Positions 1 to 11,904 of a stretch of DNA of 64,000 bases are shown one piece after another (position 1 is the first letter of the stretch; every line of letters starts with the position of its first letter). The notes under the pieces are model-generated. The model was given only the letters and a program-made list of their open reading frames with translations, was not told the origin of the DNA and made no database searches. This stretch comes from Anagrus nilaparvatae (Eukaryota > Arthropoda > Insecta > Hymenoptera > Mymaridae), in the NCBI GenBank assembly GCA_022575985.1, contig JAKSXM010000014.1, positions 6,262,001-6,326,000 of the forward strand, in the 5' to 3' direction. Both the position numbers and the translations under genes were made by a program.

Positions 1-430
1 AAAAAATACAAAAAGTACCAAAATTTTTTTCTATTTGGAAGTAGTACCAAATTTTTTTCTATCGGAGTACTAGTTTTAGAAATATAGTTTATGGTCAATT
101 TTTGGATCTGATACGTAATTTTTTGGAAATTTTTCTCAAAATTTTTTGCATTAAAAAGTAAAAAAACATCAATTTTTTGTTTCTTCTTGGACGTATTACT
201 TAATTACTCGTTATCTCCAATCCAAAAAAATTTTCATAAAATTAATTACCAGATTCGAGCTATCGAGTAAAAACCATTATTTCAAATATAAGTACTTTCA
301 TAGAAATAAATGAGGTATTAAATACAAATTAAAAAAAAAGAAAGTAGTTTAAGATTTTTTGACTAAAAAAATTTTTAAAAAATAATTAGGTCTTAATATA
401 ATAATGGTTGCAATCAAATGTGAAAACCTA
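1..430. repeat. Left arm of outer terminal inverted repeat, family C foldback
   Basis: This segment is the reverse complement of 7405-7875, apart from a ~45-bp indel and scattered changes. The pair encloses the palindromes and family H copies between them. The left arm starts at the window edge, so it may continue upstream. No coding potential is seen. Confidence 0.75.
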
Positions 431-844
431 ACCAGTTCCTTTTGTAAATAATATTCAGAAAAATTTATTTTGTAAACTGTTATACTTTTATGAATGATTT
501 CCATAAAATTGGGACCCCAAAACCCGACAAAAGTCGATTTTTCTCATATAAAAAGTGGTCAAAAGCTAAAATAAATGGTTTCATCGGATTCCTGGGGAAA
601 AATACTAAGGAATGTTAATTGGAACATAATCTTAAACGCGATTTGAATCCACTAGAAAAACTTAAAGTTTTTAAGATAATTCCAATTTTAAGGAGGCCAA
701 AAAAAAAAACTTTCGAGAGCTATTGTGGGCTCAAAAATCGATGTTTTGATCTAAATCCAACGTAAAACTTATTTTTTTACTCATATTTTTGAATTCTGCC
801 GGTGCGTTAGGAATCCCGAATAATTCGAAAAAAAAAACCAGTCT
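431..844. other. AT-rich spacer, no gene
   Basis: Homopolymer-rich DNA between the outer inverted repeat and palindrome I. No ORF, RNA motif or repeat boundary could be supported here. Confidence 0.5.
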
Positions 845-2500
845 AATACATACACACTAGAGTGTGTATTATTTTCTTTTTTTCAAGATTTTTTTACTCC
901 CCCGGATATTTTCGGATGTTTTGGTCATAAAAACCCTCCAGCTCTAAGGATTTTGATTTTTAATTTTAAAAACCCGTGCCACCAAGCACTTGAAGATTCC
1001 CATTTAAATAACAAGGGAATTTTGGATTTTTAGCTTTAGAAATATTTATAGAGGACATAAAGCGTTTTTAAAAGCTAATTTTTACTGGAAAATATACTTT
1101 CATATGTTGTAAAGATTTGCAAACAGCCCTGCATTAATTCCAAAAGGAATTCTTGGGCTATAACGCAAATTTACATGTTTGCTCAATCTTATAAAATTGT
1201 TTTTCGGTAATTATCGATAAAACGCTGCAACCTAAAAAACTAACCAAAAAACTTCTGGTTGTTCTACTCTTTTTGGTGAAGGTATCACCTTTCAAATGAC
1301 GTAATCCGTGTATTTTTATCACTGATTCTCTCAGCGCTATAGTCAATAACCTACTGGTAATTTTTGATCAGAAATGACCAATTTTTAAATTTGTTTAAAT
1401 TTCTGCGAAAATTGTAATTTTTGACGAAATTGAGTTTTATAGGCCTTAAAAATTTCTAAAAGCTTCGAGCTTCCAAAAATTTTTTACTCGTCTCTTTTCA
1501 TTAAATAGTTTTTAAGATATCCGCGCTTTTCAATGTAATCATAAAAATTGACTTTTTTTTTAAAACCCTGAAATTGGGACTCTGACTTTAAATTATTATC
1601 TCTGGTTAATAATTTATTGAAAAGCAATTAATAAAAAAATTAATAAAAAATATTTGAAAATTTTCTACTAGCTTCAAATTTCAAAAAATTCTTTACTCTC
1701 CGCTTTTCAATAAATTATTAACCAAAGATGATAATTTAAAGAGTCAGAATTCCAATTCCAAGGTTTAAAAAAAAAGTCAATTTTTATCATTATCTTCGAA
1801 AACCGATATCTTAAAAACTATTTAAAGAAAAGAGACGAGTAAAAAATTTTGAAAGTTTGAAGCTTTTAGAAAATTTTTAAGGACTATCAAACTTTATTTC
1901 GTCAAAAATTACAATTTTCGCAGTAATTTAATCAAATTTAAAAAATTGGTCATTTCGGGTCAAAAATTACCAGTAGGTTAATTGACGAGACAATCAGCGA
2001 TAAAAATACACGGTTTACGTAATTTGAAAGGTGATACTTACACCAAAAAAAGTAGAACAAACAGAAGTGTTTTGATTAGTTTTTGAGTTTTCAGCGTTTT
2101 ATCGAAAAACCCGAGGAAAAACCCTATTTTATAAGATTGTTCCAACATGTAAATTTGCGTTTCTAGCCCCAGAATTACCTTTGGAATAAATGCAGGGCTG
2201 TTTGCATATCTTAAAAACATATGAAAGTATGTTTTTCAGTAAAAATTAGCTTTTTAAAACGCTATGTGGGCTCTGTAAAAATTTGTAAAGCAAAAAACTC
2301 AAAATTCCCATGTTATTTAAATGGGAAAATTCAAGTGCTCGGTGGCACGGGTTTTTAAATTTAAAAATCAATATATCTTATTGCTGAGGGTTTTTCATAA
2401 CCAAAACCTCCGAAAAAAATGGGGGGAGCAAAAAAGTCTCGAAAAAAAGAAAATAAGACACTCTCTAATACACACACACACACATACATACAGACTTTTT
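845..2500. repeat. Palindrome I (family C), centre near 1655
   Basis: The left arm (845-1650) reads as the inverted complement of 1660-2500. Matching landmarks are tttggtcataaaaac at ~920 against its complement at ~2390, the cccgtgccacc block at ~970 against ggtggcacggg at ~2340, and the gctgtttgc block at ~2200. Arms are diverged but alignable throughout. Short ORFs here are opposite-strand shadows of the same palindrome and are not called as genes. Confidence 0.8.
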
Positions 2501-3310
2501 TAAAAACCGGTCTTTTAGTTTTCTGGGATCTTAAAACATGCTTATTTTATGCAAAAAAATCAAAATTTCACCTATCACAAATAAAAAATATATAATTTAA
2601 GATTATTTTTATAATAACATTTTTCAACTACGTACGCCAATTTTCTATAATATCTATATGGCTTCTTTCATTTTTTACTTGATCACATCATTGTACTATA
2701 TGTTTTTATTAAATTCCATAAAACATCCATACTTTTTTTAAATTTGAGAAAATTTAAATTAAAAAATGTATCATAAATATAATTAATTAAAAAAAACTCA
2801 GCCGCACGCGCGCCTTATTGAGAATATTACTAAGCATGAAAAGTATTACATTTATTCAATTTTAATTATTGACCAAATCGTGTAAAAAAATTCCATATTT
2901 CTGACCATTTCAAGAATTGGTCAAATTTTTTACTATTGATTGAACAATTCATGAAATGAGCAAGTGACTTTACCCGAAACGCGAATAAATTATATAATTT
3001 TCATGGAAAGCTAGTTCTTTCCACAGTAATATAATTCTTATTTTATCGCACTACGTACTTTAATAAAAAAAAAAGTAATTAGCACTATGGTTCCTCATTA
3101 GCAATAATAAAATGGCCTTAATGGTCTATTTTACATAACAAAGTATAATAAGAAAATCATAAGAAAAATTAAAAATGATCTTTTCCTTGATATTGTCAGT
3201 TTAAAATCTTATGGAAAAAATTAGACTTTTTACATACAAAAAAAAAAATAAGAACAAAAAAATGTTGACTTTTTTATTTTCTTCTTTAAAAAATTTTGAG
3301 AAAAAAAACT
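2501..3310. other. AT-rich segment with a family C block, no gene
   Basis: No coding sequence. A block at ~3075-3150 (core actatggttcctcatta) recurs in the same orientation at ~63115-63190, tying this stretch to the family C sequence at the window's right end. Confidence 0.5.
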
Positions 3311-3764
3311 TATAACCGGTTTGTGTAAACACAACCTAAATGCATGGAACATGTTACTCAACATTCTAATACAATTTTCTATTTTTATAATTTGTAATTA
3401 TCACCTCACTAGCTGTTAAGATTCTAAACCTAAACTATTTTGATTCCCTAAACCTGAATTATTATAAGTCCCTTAATCGATATTATTACAAGTCCCGAAA
3501 CCTGAATTATTCAAAATCCCTGAACCTGAGTTATTCCAAGTCCCTAAACCGATATTATTCTAAGTCCATAAACCTGTATTATCCTAAGTCCTTAAGCCCA
3601 GATTTTTCAAAGTCTTTTAAAAATATTTTATTTATTTATGTATACTTACCTAATTATTCTAAGTCTTATTTGAACCCCCCCCCCCTTAAATAGGACTAAT
3701 TTGCCCCCCCCCCCTTAATTTTCAAGTTCTGAAGTACCCCCTCCCTATAAACATGTTCCATGTT
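3311..3764 (-). mobile_element. Family H (Helentron/HINE-like) repeat, copy 1
   Basis: On the minus strand the copy starts aacatggaacatg and ends aaaccggttata. The subterminal repeat catggaacatgtt is present near the 5' end and inverted near the 3' end, and a ttgtg/cacaa hairpin precedes the 3' end. The interior holds a short G-run array and several copies of a ~25-30-bp module related to aattattctaagtccc. It has no ORF. HINE affinity is inferred from subterminal inverted repeats, an internal minisatellite, a 3' hairpin and insertion at T-T. Confidence 0.6.
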
Positions 3765-4319
3765 AAAAATTTTCAAAAAATTAACTCAATTTCTGATATC
3801 GAATTTCAGAAATTGGGTACAAACGATGTTTCAAAGGTCACAAATTTCAGGTCTCAAAATATGCTTACAAGGGGAGTTCAATACATTTGGAACACCAAAT
3901 TACACCAAATGGTTATTAGAATGCCAAAAAAAAACGATTTTTCGATTTTTTAAGGTGCTCAATCGTTTTTTGGTGTCATTTAATGAAAAAATAAGTTCTA
4001 CGTAAACCGCAACTAAAAATATTTAGTCTTTGGACAGCGCCAAAGCATTTTCGATTTTTGAAAATGGGCTCAGGAACGTCGGGTGGGACTAAAGCTACTA
4101 GATTTAAAAGGCAACATAAAATTAAAATTTCGGGGGGTATTTCATAGTTTTTTTGGTCGCTAAAAACGATGGAATAATTTATTTTGAATTATTAATTTTT
4201 TAAGGCAAAAAGTTATGAGCTAATTTCAGTGGTAAAAATATCAAAAATTGGACAGTTTTAGACGTCAAAAACTTGCTGCGCACTAAAAAATGTATAGAAA
4301 TTATTTTAAAAGGGAATTA

Positions 4320-5570
4320 CGCATGTTTTTTGGGTCACTAAAAACCATGAAATTCGTTATTTTTATTTATTTTTGACGGATTCAGAGTAATGGGCCAAAT
4401 ATTGTAGCTTGATTTTCCAAATTTAGCATTTTTTTGAGTTAAATGACTGGCAAGCGTACAGAGAACAGTGGTTTTCTGAACCACTAAAAAGGTAAATTAT
4501 CATATTTTTGTACTTTTCTAACTAGTGCAGAATTAGTTGCTTAGATTTTTTTTAAGGGTGCTAGTTTAGTTCAGTGTTACCACAATGTCATAAAATATGG
4601 TTTTTAGGCAATTTTCCAAATAATGCTGTCATCTTGCAATTCAACTAAAATATTTCCAGTTGGTCTCATTTTTTTTGTATAAATTACACCTTTTAATCCT
4701 CGTTACGCGCAATTTTTCATCACTGATTCTCTCATCATAATAGTTAATAAACCTAAGGCCCATTTTTGGCCCTAAATGACCAATTTTTAAATTGGTGTTA
4801 AAAATTTAATTTTTGATAAAATTTTGAGTTTTATTTTTCTCAACAACTTTTTTTAAGTTCCAAGTTCCCAAAAATTTCTTACTCGTCCTTTTAGCTTTAG
4901 ATCTTTCCGAGATATGATTTTACAAATTTAATGATAAAGTATGATTTTTTTAAAAAAACCTCAAATTGAGACTCTGTCTTTAAATTATCATATCTGCCAA
5001 ACGTAAAATTGAAAAGAAACAAGTAAAAAATTTTGAAAATTAAAGTTTATACAAAATTATTGAGACCTATAAGACCTATTTTTAATATAAAATTTCAATT
5101 TTTGCTGCAACTTAAAAATTAGTCATTTTGGGCCAAAAATGGGCCTTAGGTTTATTAACTATTACGATGAGAGAATCGGTGATGAAAAATTGCGAGTAAC
5201 GAGAAGTAAAAGGTGTAATTTAAACAAAAAAAAGAGACCTACTGGATGTATTTTGGTTGAATTGCAAGATGACAGTATTATTTGGAAAATTGCCTAAAAA
5301 CCATATTTTATGTAATTGTCGTAACACTTGAACTAAACTAGCACCCTTAAAAAGAATCTAAGTAATTAATTCTGCGCTAGTTAGAAAAGTACAAAAATAT
5401 GATAATTTACCTTTTTAGTGGTTCAGAAAAGTTCTCTGTACGCTTGACAGTCATTTAACTCAAAAAAATGCTAAATTCGGAAAATCAAACTACAATATTT
5501 GGCCCATTACTCTGAATCCGTCAAAAATAAATAAAAATAACCAATTTTGTCGTTTTAAACATGATTTCTA
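4320..5570. repeat. Palindrome II (family C), centre near 4955
   Basis: The arm 4320-4950 is the inverted complement of 4960-5570. The gtacagagaac landmark at ~4455 matches its complement near 5435, and the tagtttagttcag block at ~4562 matches its complement near 5325. It shares the cactgattctctcat block with palindromes I and III, so all three derive from one family. No gene. Confidence 0.75.
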
Positions 5571-5574
5571 CTCT

Positions 5575-6967
5575 AAATTTATTTACAGTGTCTAAAATAG
5601 GGTTTTTTTATAATTTTCAATAAAACGCTACAACTTCCCATGTTAACCAAAACACTTCTGGTTTGTTTCATTTTTTTGGTTCAAGTGTCACCTTTCGTAC
5701 GCCATAAACCGCAATTTTTCATCATTAATTCTCTCATCACTATAGCCAATTAACTAATTTTTAACATGGAACATATTTATAGGGAGGGGGTACTTCAGAA
5801 CTTGAAAATTAAGGGGGGGGTCAAATTTGTCCTATTTAAGGGGGGTGGTCAAATATGTCCTATTTAAGGGGGGTGGTCAAATTTATCCTATTTAAGGGGG
5901 GTGGTCAAATATGTCCTATTTAAGGGGGGTGGTCAAATTTGACCTATTTAAGGGGGGTGGTCAAATTTGTCCTATTTAAGGGGGGTGGACAAATATGTCC
6001 TATTTAAGGGGGGTGGTCAAATTTGTCCTATTTAAGGGGGGTGGTCAAATATGTGGGTCAAATGAAACTTATAATAATTAGGAGACTTTGAAAAATCTGA
6101 GCTTAAGGACTTAAGATAATACAGATTTATGGACTTAAAATAATATCGATTTAGGGACTTGGAATAATATTGGTTAAGGGACTTAGAATAATTCAGGTTT
6201 AGGGAATCAAAATAGTTTGGGTTTAGAATCTTAACAGCTAGTAAGGTGATAATTACAAATTATAAAATTAGAAAATTGTAATGTTGAGTAACATTTATAT
6301 TATACCTAATCCTCAGCTGGAAGTAAACATGTTCCATGCATTTAGGTTGTGTTTACACAAACCGGTTATAAGTTTTTGCTATAAATGACCAATTTTTAAA
6401 TTGCTGCCAAATTTGTAATTTTTGACGAAATTAGGTTTTATTAGTCTCATAAAATTTCCACAAGCTTTAAGTTTCCAACAATTTTTTACTCGTCTCATTT
6501 CCTTGAGTCGTTTTTAAGAAATGGCTCCTCAAAGTTAACATTAAAAACGAGCTTTTTTAAAAAATCGTAAAATTGGGACTGCGACTTCAAATTATCATAT
6601 CTGGTTAACAAATTATTGAAAAGGGTAAAGTAAAAAAGTTTTGGAAATTTGAAGCTTGCACAAATTTTTTGAGACCTATAAAACCCATTTCTGTCAGAAA
6701 CTGCAAAATTTTGTAGCAATTTAAAAATTGGCCATTTTTAGCCAAAAATGTCCATTTGGTTAATTGGCTATAGTGATGAGACACTTAGTGATAATAAATT
6801 GCGGTTTACGGCGTTTGAAAGGTGCTACTTACAATAAAAAAATGGTATTAACTAGAAATGTTTTGGTTAACTTGCAAAGTTTTGGCGTTTCATTGAAAAT
6901 TACCGAAAACCCCAATTTCATAACATTGAGCCCTACGTTTTTAGGCCAAGAAGGCCCATTGGAATGA
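5575..6967. repeat. Palindrome III (family C), split by family H copy 2
   Basis: The arm 5575-5760 continues at 6371 and is inverted at ~6640-6967. Landmarks are the ccataaaccgcaa block at 5702 and ttgcggtttacgg at ~6798. Removing 5763-6370 joins the arm at a T-run. The 67-codon ORF in the right arm has the low-complexity make-up of the palindrome and is not called. Confidence 0.65.
5763..6370 (+). mobile_element. Family H repeat, copy 2, with G-rich array
   Basis: The copy starts aacatggaacat and ends aaccggttata. At 5810-6055 it carries about nine 28-bp units (core tggtcaaatatgtcctattt) with runs of 6-8 G, then the aataattcaggtttaggg module. It lies inverted relative to copy 1 on the other side of palindrome II. 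Flanking T-runs fit insertion between two T residues. Confidence 0.6.
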
Positions 6968-7404
6968 AATAACAGTAGTCGGCATGTTTTTTAATATAAA
7001 AAACTCATTCATAATCATTTGGTGTAAATTGGTGTTCCAAATGTATTGCTTGAACTGTTAGATGCGAAAAAATCAGAAATAAAAATTTCACCTAAAATCA
7101 TGGTACCTTTAAGAGGAACCAGGTATTGTTTCATATAATTGATTATTTCTATTACCATATTGATATATTGCATACAATTTGCTATTTTCATATCTTGTAA
7201 TTATCATCTGTATGATAGGTGTTAAGATCCTAAACTCAAACTGTTCCGATTCCCTAAACGTGTATTATTTTATGGGCCCCTAAATCGAAAATAATCGGAG
7301 GAGCAAAAAAATCTTGAAAAAAAGAAAATAAGACACACTCTAGTATGTATGTATGTATGTATGTATGTACGTATGTACGTCTGTAAACGGCGATATTTCA
7401 CATT
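6968..7404. other. Spacer with short microsatellite
   Basis: AT-rich sequence without a gene. It holds a family C block (aaagaaaataagacac at ~7321) complementary to the block at ~865, and the ATGT microsatellite listed separately. Confidence 0.5.
7343..7380. repeat. (ATGT)n microsatellite, partly degenerate
   Basis: About nine tetranucleotide units, the last ones changed to acgt. Confidence 0.9.
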
Positions 7405-7875
7405 TGATATTAAGATATGCAACCATTATGATATTAAGATCTAATTATTTTTTTAAAATTTTTTTAGTCAAAAAATCTTAAACAACTTTTTTTTTTTAAT
7501 TTGTATTTAATACCTCATTTATTTCTATGAAAGTACTTATATTTGAAATAATGGTTTATACTCGACAGCTCGAATATGGTAATTAATTTTATGAAAATTT
7601 TTTTGGATTGGAGATAACGAGTAAAAACGATAATTCTAGATATGATATTAGTAATTTCATAGAAAAAAATTAAGTAATACGTCCAAGAAGAAACAAAAAA
7701 TTGATGTTTTTTTACTTTTTAATGGAAAAAATTTTGAGAAAAATTTCCAAAAAATTACGTATCAGATCCAAAAATTGACCATAAACTATATTTCTAAAAC
7801 TAGTACTCCGATAGAAAAAAAATTTGGTACTACTTCCAAATAGAAAAAAATTTTGGTATTTTTTGTATTTTTTAT
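7405..7875. repeat. Right arm of outer terminal inverted repeat, family C foldback
   Basis: Inverted complement of 1-430, with a ~45-bp segment around 7628-7672 that the left arm lacks. Confidence 0.75.
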
Positions 7876-8073
7876 CTTGGAAAAACAAAAAATTATTTTA
7901 GGTTGAAAATTTGAAATTTTTTATCGAAAATTCATTGTTGTTAAGCTCAAGAATTATGCGTAAAACTAATTTTTTTTTTAAATTTATTATAGTTGATACT
8001 CGAGTGTAGAAATTAAATAGAAATAAGTTTTTTGACCTTTTATCGAGTAAATTATGGTGTTATTTGTTTTTTT

Positions 8074-8112
8074 ATTAACGTTTCGGTCTCTAGTTGAGAC
8101 CCTTATCAAAAT
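8074..8112 (-). ncRNA. Degenerate hammerhead-ribozyme-like motif in PLE terminus
   Basis: On the minus strand a tgataag core, a stem (gggtctc pairing with gagacc) and gaaac follow in hammerhead order. The first core differs from CUGAUGA at two positions, so self-cleavage is doubtful. A 5'-truncated copy of the motif lies on the plus strand at 9276-9300. Confidence 0.35.
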
Positions 8113-8673
8113 CTACAAAATTAATAAAAATTTGAATATACATAAAAATTTAACTGTAAATTTATAACTAATGTTGATCTTACTTATAATATAATAATTT
8201 GGACATATAAATTAGGTGTGTGAAACCTAAAGTCGTAAAAAACTTAAAATCTTGATATTCATGATTAAAAAATCTGTAAAAAATATATATGCATAAAATA
8301 ATTTAACCTAATATGCTTGCAATTTTTTTAAATTACAATATTACATACCATAAGTCATTATCATATTACTTAAGTCAAATATAAAAAATCTTAGATAATA
8401 AATATATATGTATGTTAAAATAGTATCACAGAATGTTTGAAAAAATAAGTTAATCACAATAAATAATTGAATAAAATAATTGCAAAAATACAACAGTTAT
8501 TATAATAATGTAAACAATACAATTTAAAAATAATGATAATTTAAATATATGTAAAAAAGGTACTTGTAGCGACATCTATTGGTATTTGATTAAAGATATG
8601 TGCAATGATTTTTAATCAATAAAGAAGTATGACAAGGTGACTAGGTATGTTGCCATGGTAACGTACGGTTATT

Positions 8674-9282
8674 CTATGTAAACAATATATGCATGTACTT
8701 TTTCATTTTATGAATCACAGATAAATATGGTTTGAATAGGCTTTGTGAATCTTCTTTCAGGTTGATAGGGTTTAATTGTGTGTTGATGTGAAGTTCCTCA
8801 GAAGTATTACGTTTATGATAAGAAGGTTCTCTGTCTAATATAGAGAAATCATTCCACTTAAAATTGTGCTTGGTGTCAATGTAGTGTTGTGTGACAACTT
8901 TTTCTTTTTCTTCACTCTTTTTTATGATATTATTGATGTTATCGTTGTCATTAGGAACTTCTATTGTTGGGATATTCTTATCTTTGTTCATACTTCTAAG
9001 GATTCTTGTACTTTTAGGTGGTTGAATTTTCTCTTTTTCCTCAGCTAATTTCTTTTCTTTTTTGATAATTCTGTCTATACCAGCCTTGTGTTTACCTATA
9101 CGTACAGCTGCTTCTCTTTTGGTTTGACCGACATAAGATGCATCACATTGTTCACATTCAATTTTATATATGACATTAGTTTTCTCACCCTTAGGTGTTT
9201 TATCTTTGGCTTTGATGACTAGATTGCTATTATTATTTATGATGTTAGGTATTGGTACGATGCCATGTTTTTTTTGTCTCAA
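8674..9282 (-). pseudogene. PLE GIY-YIG endonuclease domain (fragment)
   Basis: About 200 codons are open on the minus strand. The GIY-YIG nuclease fold is indicated near residues 37-75 by VIYKIECEQC, then ASYVGQT and an Arg-rich helix, with the CxxC pair typical of PLE nucleases. A lysine/glutamate-rich linker and a conserved C-terminal LNPINLKEDS-type stretch follow. In a complete PLE this domain follows the reverse transcriptase and nicks target DNA. Here the ORF opens from a TTG inside the inverted terminus and lacks RT and a credible ATG, so it is a truncated relic. Confidence 0.7.
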
Positions 9283-9365
9283 CTAGAGACCGAAACGTTA
9301 ATAAAAAAACAAATAACACCATAATTTACTCGATAAAAGGTCAAAAAACTTATTTCTATTTAATT

Positions 9366-10239
9366 TTTTTTTATTTTTTTAATCCGGCATTTTGGAAAGT
9401 CGAAAAAATTTTCCGCTTTTGACAAAATAAAAATGTCAACAAAAATATTTTTTTATTCGTTCTTAAAACCCCATCAGAGTTAATTTAAATGTCAAAAATT
9501 GAAAAGGTTTTCAGAATTTCATGTCCGCCATCTTGGAAAAAACGACAAATTTTCTGATGATACAGATATCAAAACTTATTCATATTTCTTGATTCCGAAA
9601 TTTTTTTATCATAAATAATGTTTTCGTATTGTTTGAACGCTCATTAAATACAAACTTGGAATAGCCGCCATTTTGGAAAACTCGGAAAATTTTTCAGGCA
9701 GTATGCGTATGATTTTTCACTCAAATTTTACTTCATGAAACCCGTAAAATATGAGGTTTGACGACTTTTAATCATTCATATTCACAAAAAAACAGTATAA
9801 TTACTGTTTTACGTTCCAAATTAATTAAATTAATTTTGATGAAGTTTATTAAAAATAAACAACGATCTATATGGAACAAATAAACATGATAACTTTTTTC
9901 ATTATCTTTGTCTATGTGTCTGAGGACTGAGCCTCTCTTTGTCACACAGAATAATTTTTCTTGAAGAAAGTTATATGATGTTAATTTTTAGATGGAAAAA
10001 ATTTTTTTATTAAAAAATGAAAAATCTGAAAGTTCATTTCAGCTCTGCAAGAAAACAGGGCGAGCTTCATCAGTGTGAGACTACTACAACTACGCTACAC
10101 ATTTTTCTCGCTCTAATATCTTTTGTAATATCTTGGAAAATCGAAAAATATTTTGGGTTGAAAAATTAAATATTTCCCACTTAAAATTCATTTTTCTCAC
10201 CCTAAAAACCCCCTTGTAAAGTTCAAAGTTGATTATTTT
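9366..10239. repeat. Degenerate ccgccatcttgg-type repeats, left part
   Basis: Diverged units contain ccgccat.ttggaaaa at ~9385, 9528 and 9669. Spacing is irregular. No gene is seen. Confidence 0.5.
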
Positions 10240-11890
10240 AAGAGTGATTCTTAGTGAATTCAGCAAAAGTTTCGAGGTCGGGTCGCTGAAACTGGCTAAA
10301 AAGTTTTTTTTTTCCAATTACCTATCCAAAATAAATTATGCCCTCAAAATTTTAGCACTTATATTGAAAACTAAGCCCAGGGCGAATTTTTGAGAAAAAA
10401 AACACGTTTTCATCTTTCCTCAGCCGCTCATTCTTCTTTTATATGCCATTCCTTCTGGAAACGATTAAAAATTATGAAAAAAGAGGTACTATAATAAAAT
10501 TTTTTCAGGTTATCCAGTCCTGCTATTAGTTTTTGAAAATTCCTACACGGGGAGACAGAAAAACGATAAATTCACAGGGTATTTTACGGAAGCTTCAGAA
10601 AAATTGTATATCTGAGTTTTTTATTAAGCTTTTCAGAAAAAGCGTGTTTTTATATATATTTTCGGATGCCATATCAACCTAGATGCGATCGAACTTCTTA
10701 GACCCTAAATCATCGAAAAATCGTAAATTTTTATTAATTTTTCTCATTTTTTTCAGTTTTTTGAATTTTTCCGCTCTAAATGACTCCGAATGATTTAAAT
10801 AAGGGAAAATTCATATTCCCAGGGAAATTTTACATACTATCTTTATTTAAATATTTTTTAGGCTTTAATGTAAACGAGCTCACAGCAAATGCCTCAAATG
10901 CAAAAGTCGGATTTTCATCATTTTCAACAGTTTTTCTGAATTTTCTCGCACTAAATGACCTCGTACGAGTCAAATAAGTTTAGATTTGGATTCTCCAGGA
11001 AATTTCATATGGAAAGCTGATATGCTGGAGGCGTAATTTTTAATTTTTCATTCAAAACAATTTTCCGATTTGCCAATATGGTGGACCAATAAACATGAAA
11101 TGTTTTTCTTAAGCTCGAAAATCCCCAGGAAATATAGAAAATTCCTCTTCACGTATTTCGTTCCGCCATATTGGAAAATTGGAAAATATTCTGGGTCAAA
11201 TAATGCAAAATTTCATTAATAAAAACGTTTTAACGACCTCGAAAACCTCCAGGTAATGTAGAAAGTTCCTTTATTTAGGAAGTTATAACTCTCTGAGCCA
11301 GAAAGTAGTACTACTGGTTTTGTTTGTTTGTTAGTTAAATCATTCGGAGTCATTTAGAGCCAAAAAATTCAAAAAACTGAAAAAAAATGAAAAAAATTGA
11401 AGAAAATTTACGATTTTTCGATGATTTTAAGGTCTAGGAAGTTTGTTCGTATCAACGTTGATATGGCATACAAAATTATATATAAAAACACGCTTTTTCT
11501 GAGAAGCTTAATAAAAAACTCGGATGTACAATTTTTCTGTAGTTTCCGTAAAATACCCTGTGAGTTTATCGATTTTCTGGCTCCCCGTGTAGGAATTTTC
11601 AAAAACTAATGGTAGGGCTGGATTCCTGAGGAAATTTTACTAAAGAACCTCTTTTTTCATAATTTTTAATAGTTTCCAGAAGGAATGGCATATAAAAGAA
11701 GAATGAGCGGCTGAGGAAAGATAAAATCGTGTTTTTTTTCTCAAAAATTCGCCCTGGGCTTAGTTTTCAATATTAAGGACTAAAATTTGGGGGCATATTT
11801 CATTTTTGATAGGTAATTGGAAAAAAAAACTTTTTAGCCAGTTTCAGCGACCCGACCTGGAAACTTTTGCTGAATTCACTATGAGTCACT
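10240..11890. repeat. 1.65-kb palindrome inside the ccgccatcttgg region
   Basis: Arms 10240-10800 and 11335-11890 are inverted complements. Landmarks are ggtcgggtcgc at ~10277 against gcgacccgacc at ~11847, cagccgctcattc at 10421 against gaatgagcggctga at ~11701, and atgactccgaatg at ~10780 against cattcggagtcat at ~11341. The ~535-bp loop holds two more ccgccat-type units. The short ORFs here are mirror images of each other and are not genes. Confidence 0.8.
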
Positions 11891-11904
11891 TATAAATTTC
11901 ATGG

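Larger units (their letters stand above)
8011..9365 (-). mobile_element. 5'-truncated Penelope-like element between inverted termini
   Basis: About 90 bp at each end (8011-8099 and 9276-9365) are near-perfect inverted copies. Between them lies a minus-strand PLE C-terminal ORF and ~570 bp of AT-rich 3' sequence. PLEs are known to occur with terminal repeats in inverted arrangement and with hammerhead motifs in them. Reverse transcriptase sequence is absent, so this is a truncated copy. Confidence 0.65.

Noticed and set aside
5810..6055. CRISPR-like repeat array
   Set aside because: The 28-bp units are contiguous with no unique spacers, the setting is eukaryotic transposons, and no cas genes exist. 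It is the internal minisatellite of family H.
11397..11609. 70-codon ORF and its opposite-strand partner
   Set aside because: Both lie in one arm of the 10240-11890 palindrome and have no protein signal.
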